A stretch of DNA of 8,451 nt from assembly GCA_002780705.1 (NCBI GenBank), contig PEUP01000007.1, forward strand, positions 1 to 8,451. Direction: 5' to 3'. The notes beneath the pieces were generated by a model, which worked only from the letters and a program-made list of their open reading frames with translations, searched no databases and was not told the DNA's origin. Shown piece by piece: positions 6,788-8,451 of the stretch; the stretch's first letter is position 1, and each line of letters begins with the position of its first letter. A program made the position numbers and the translations under genes. This DNA comes from Elusimicrobia bacterium CG03_land_8_20_14_0_80_50_18. Lineage in GTDB: Bacteria; CG03.

Positions 6788-8062
6788 ATGAAAAAAATAA
6801 TTATATTGCTGGTTTTTTGCGCGATGGCGCGCGCGGATATAGACCCCCGCGCTTTCGGCGCGGCGTTTGAAAATTTTCTCACGGGAAATTACGAAGCCGC
6901 GTTGAAGGATTCAGCCGAACTCTATAAGGCGAATCCCTCGGAAAAAAGGGTCAGGGAACTTCACCATAAGACGCTGGTAAAGATGGCTCTGCTGATGGAA
7001 TCCCGTAAGGATTACGCGAAAGCCATGGAGCATATAGACGAAGCCGGCAAAATAGATAACACAGCCGAAGTAAAAGAAATAAACGCGCGTCTGTCAAAAC
7101 TGATAAGTGGCTCAAAACCAGAGGCCGCAAAGCCCGCCACTGTAAAGAAGCCCGCGCCTAAACCCGCCCCCAAGCCGGCGCCCCGAACAGCGGCAAAAAA
7201 GCCCGAGCCGGAGAAAAAGCAGGTTAAAAAACCGGAGGCCGCAAAAAAAGAAGAAGTCGCGCGGGAAATAGTAAAGCCGGAGAATGAGCCCGAAATGCCG
7301 TATCCCACATCTTTGTTCGTTCTTCTGGCAATCAACCTTATGGCGGTTATGGGGCTGGGATATGTTGTCGCCGCGGCTTTTTCCAAGAAGAAAGAATCCA
7401 AACTCATGGAAGAGGAAAGAAGGATTTCCCAGATCGTGCAGACGCTCGGGAGTAAAGGGGAATATCAGACGATACTTCAAAATCAGAAGGAGATAATGGA
7501 TGCCATGGCTAAACTGCCGGAGGAAACATCTATGATGAAACTTCAGAATGCGGAAGTTATAAAACTGATAGAGCGGCTTACCAAAAGCAGAACCGGCATC
7601 AACATAGAGCTTTCTTCTCATTCGTCCCGGGCGGGTATTGCCGGCGTGGATGACACCGCCAGGGTCAGGGCTGACACGGTGGAGCTGCTCGCGGAGATGT
7701 TTAAGGACTCTCCTATCATGGAGGAGCTTCTTGAGCCCTATCTGAATGACCCCAACAACAGGGTCAGGGGTAACGCCGCTCTCGCGATTTTTCCGCGAAA
7801 CCGGCGCAGAGCCCTGGACAATGTCTCTGAAATGGCCAGAGCGGACGATGTGTGGATGAGGATGACCGCGGCATGGGCTTGCGGTGAAATGGGCGTGTCG
7901 GAGGGCGTTAAAATAATGGAGCCGTTGTTAAATGACAGCTCCTGTCATGTCAGGAAAAGGGCGCTCGCGTCTTTTAAAAAGCTGCAGGGCGCGGGGATAG
8001 AATTGTCTGTAGAAATAGAGCAGAAAATGCTGGAAATAGAAGCCGAGGGCAAGGCAAATTAA
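6788..8062 (+). CDS. Trans-envelope protein: signal peptide, periplasmic TPR, proline-rich linker, TM helix, cytoplasmic HEAT repeats
   Basis: I do not recognise a named family, but the 424-residue architecture is clear. Residues 1-16 form a short signal peptide ending ARA before D17. A TPR-like helical region covers about 20-105. A Lys/Pro/Ala/Glu linker spans about 110-168 and contains three tandem KPAP units (121-132). A single hydrophobic helix lies at about 174-197 and is followed by a KKK stop-transfer cluster (200-202). A coiled-coil-like segment (200-268) leads to HEAT-like repeats at about 290-400, for example VWMRMTAAWACGEMG (355-369) and CHVRKRALASFKKL (386-399). The predicted topology puts the TPR in the periplasm and the HEAT domain in the cytoplasm. 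If the N-terminal segment is not cleaved it would be a second membrane anchor. It is probably co-transcribed with the preceding TPR gene. A link between periplasmic cargo and a cytoplasmic partner is an inference; no enzymatic motif is visible. Confidence 0.87.
   Translation: MKKIIILLVFCAMARADIDPRAFGAAFENFLTGNYEAALKDSAELYKANPSEKRVRELHHKTLVKMALLMESRKDYAKAMEHIDEAGKIDNTAEVKEINARLSKLISGSKPEAAKPATVKKPAPKPAPKPAPRTAAKKPEPEKKQVKKPEAAKKEEVAREIVKPENEPEMPYPTSLFVLLAINLMAVMGLGYVVAAAFSKKKESKLMEEERRISQIVQTLGSKGEYQTILQNQKEIMDAMAKLPEETSMMKLQNAEVIKLIERLTKSRTGINIELSSHSSRAGIAGVDDTARVRADTVELLAEMFKDSPIMEELLEPYLNDPNNRVRGNAALAIFPRNRRRALDNVSEMARADDVWMRMTAAWACGEMGVSEGVKIMEPLLNDSSCHVRKRALASFKKLQGAGIELSVEIEQKMLEIEAEGKAN
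7148..7183 (+). repeat. Three tandem KPAP-coding 12-base units
   Basis: Three consecutive KPAP units are encoded with different synonymous codons, so the protein repeat is kept while the DNA repeat has decayed. This points to selection on an extended, rigid, basic linker, as in TonB-like periplasm-spanning segments, rather than recent slippage. Confidence 0.75.
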
Positions 8063-8125
8063 AGAATACCCCAATTTGTCATTATACATGGCCCATTGTC
8101 TTTTTTTCGGAGTATAATCATAGGT
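8063..8125 (+). promoter_or_regulatory. Intergenic gap with perfect -10 hexamer; possible leaderless start
   Basis: This is the only real intergenic gap in the window. TATAAT (8113-8118) ends seven bases before ATG 8126, so a transcript starting at normal distance would begin at or just beside the start codon. No well-placed -35 is present: TTGTCT (8096-8101) is only 11 bases upstream of the -10 and TTGTCA (8076-8081) is 31 upstream. A weak GGAG (8109-8112) lies 13 bases before the ATG, too far for efficient use. A T7 run (8101-8107) follows no convincing stem, so termination of the upstream operon here is not shown. Confidence 0.4.
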
Positions 8126-8451
8126 ATGAGGAAAAGAACAGCTTTTTTTATTAGAGGCCTTTTTGCGGCCCTTGTGCTCGAGGCGTCTCTTTGTTTTGCG
8201 GTGCCGGCGCCGACAGGCCTCTTGTGCAATAACAAAACAAATCCCGTTTATGTGGATTCTCCCGAGCCTTCGTTCAGCTGGAGCGCTTCCACGCAGGTGG
8301 CATACAGGCTGCTTGTCGCTGATTCTAATGATTTTGGGCAAATGAAGTGGAATTCCGGCATAGTGACAAGCTCCGTCAAATCCTGCGTTTACGCGGGCGC
8401 TTCGCTTTCGGGCAACACGACATATTACTGGAAGGTGCAGGTTTCATCCGC
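8126..8451 (+). CDS. Exported protein starting with an FN3/Ig-like domain of the alpha-L-rhamnosidase N-terminal type (3' truncated by window edge)
   Basis: The frame is open from ATG 8126 to the end of the window, 108 codons, with no stop. Residues 1-25 form a signal peptide: basic MRKRTAFFIRG, a hydrophobic stretch, and a likely AxA-type cut near CFA (23-25). The mature part reads as a beta-sandwich: PxFSWSAS, AYRLLVADS, WNSGIV, VYAGASLSGNTTYYWKVQV. The W-x-S-G and L-x-x-x-T-x-Y-Y-W-K-V signatures recall the fibronectin-like domain at the N terminus of GH78 rhamnosidases, which also occurs in other large secreted proteins. The catalytic or anchoring part, if any, is outside the window, so enzymatic function cannot be assigned. 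It follows a 63-base gap and may be a separate transcription unit. Confidence 0.75.
   Translation, partial: MRKRTAFFIRGLFAALVLEASLCFAVPAPTGLLCNNKTNPVYVDSPEPSFSWSASTQVAYRLLVADSNDFGQMKWNSGIVTSSVKSCVYAGASLSGNTTYYWKVQVSS

Noticed and set aside
7112..7621. A 169-codon open frame on the minus strand
   Set aside because: It is opposite the proline-rich linker and TM helix of the HEAT protein. Its Gly/Arg/Phe/Leu-rich composition is what the reverse complement of that linker would give.
8091..8107. Intrinsic terminator after the HEAT gene
   Set aside because: A T7 run is present, but the only palindrome before it (ATGGCCCAT) has no room for a loop, so no convincing stem can be drawn.
7928..8345. 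Open frames on both strands across the final gap and right edge
   Set aside because: They conflict with the + strand frame from 8126, which has a signal peptide and a recognisable FN3-like domain. The alternatives have no domain and poor starts.

Overview
This window looks like part of a bacterial chromosome from a Gram-negative, envelope-bearing lineage. Base composition is near balanced, ATA and AGA/AGG codons are used freely, and TPR proteins dominate. That combination, with tandem O-antigen-ligase/TPR fusions and an exported protein carrying a rhamnosidase-type beta-sandwich, reminds me of uncultured Elusimicrobiota/Omnitrophota-type genomes. The taxon is an impression, not something the sequence proves.

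All seven genes lie on the + strand and the first six are packed like one operon. Positions 3-1235 hold the 3' part of a Wzy/WaaL-type membrane protein with a TPR tail, cut by the window edge. A second full-length member of the same family (1169-3550) overlaps it by 67 bp. The tRNA methylthiotransferase MtaB (3547-4806) follows with a TTG start inside a TTGA overlap. Next come a soluble coiled-coil protein (4788-5306), an exported TPR protein (5306-6772, TAATG junction) and a signal peptide-TPR-proline linker-TM-HEAT protein (6788-8062). A short gap (8063-8125) with a perfect TATAAT separates this run from a new exported protein (8126 onward) that runs off the right edge.

Functionally, the first two genes probably act on lipid-linked glycans at the inner membrane, with TPRs as protein-binding modules. 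The last three operon genes place a cytoplasmic coiled coil, a periplasmic TPR protein and an inner-membrane protein with a periplasmic TPR and cytoplasmic HEAT domain side by side, which suggests an uncharacterised envelope scaffold. MtaB is a housekeeping tRNA-modification enzyme whose position here is unexplained.

The most striking item is a roughly 95-bp nested palindromic element (5331-5425) at the start of the exported TPR gene. It reads through in frame and encodes essentially the whole hydrophobic core of that protein's signal peptide, so a REP/MITE-like repeat appears to have been turned into a secretion signal. No RNA genes, CRISPR arrays, transposase genes or defence genes were seen.
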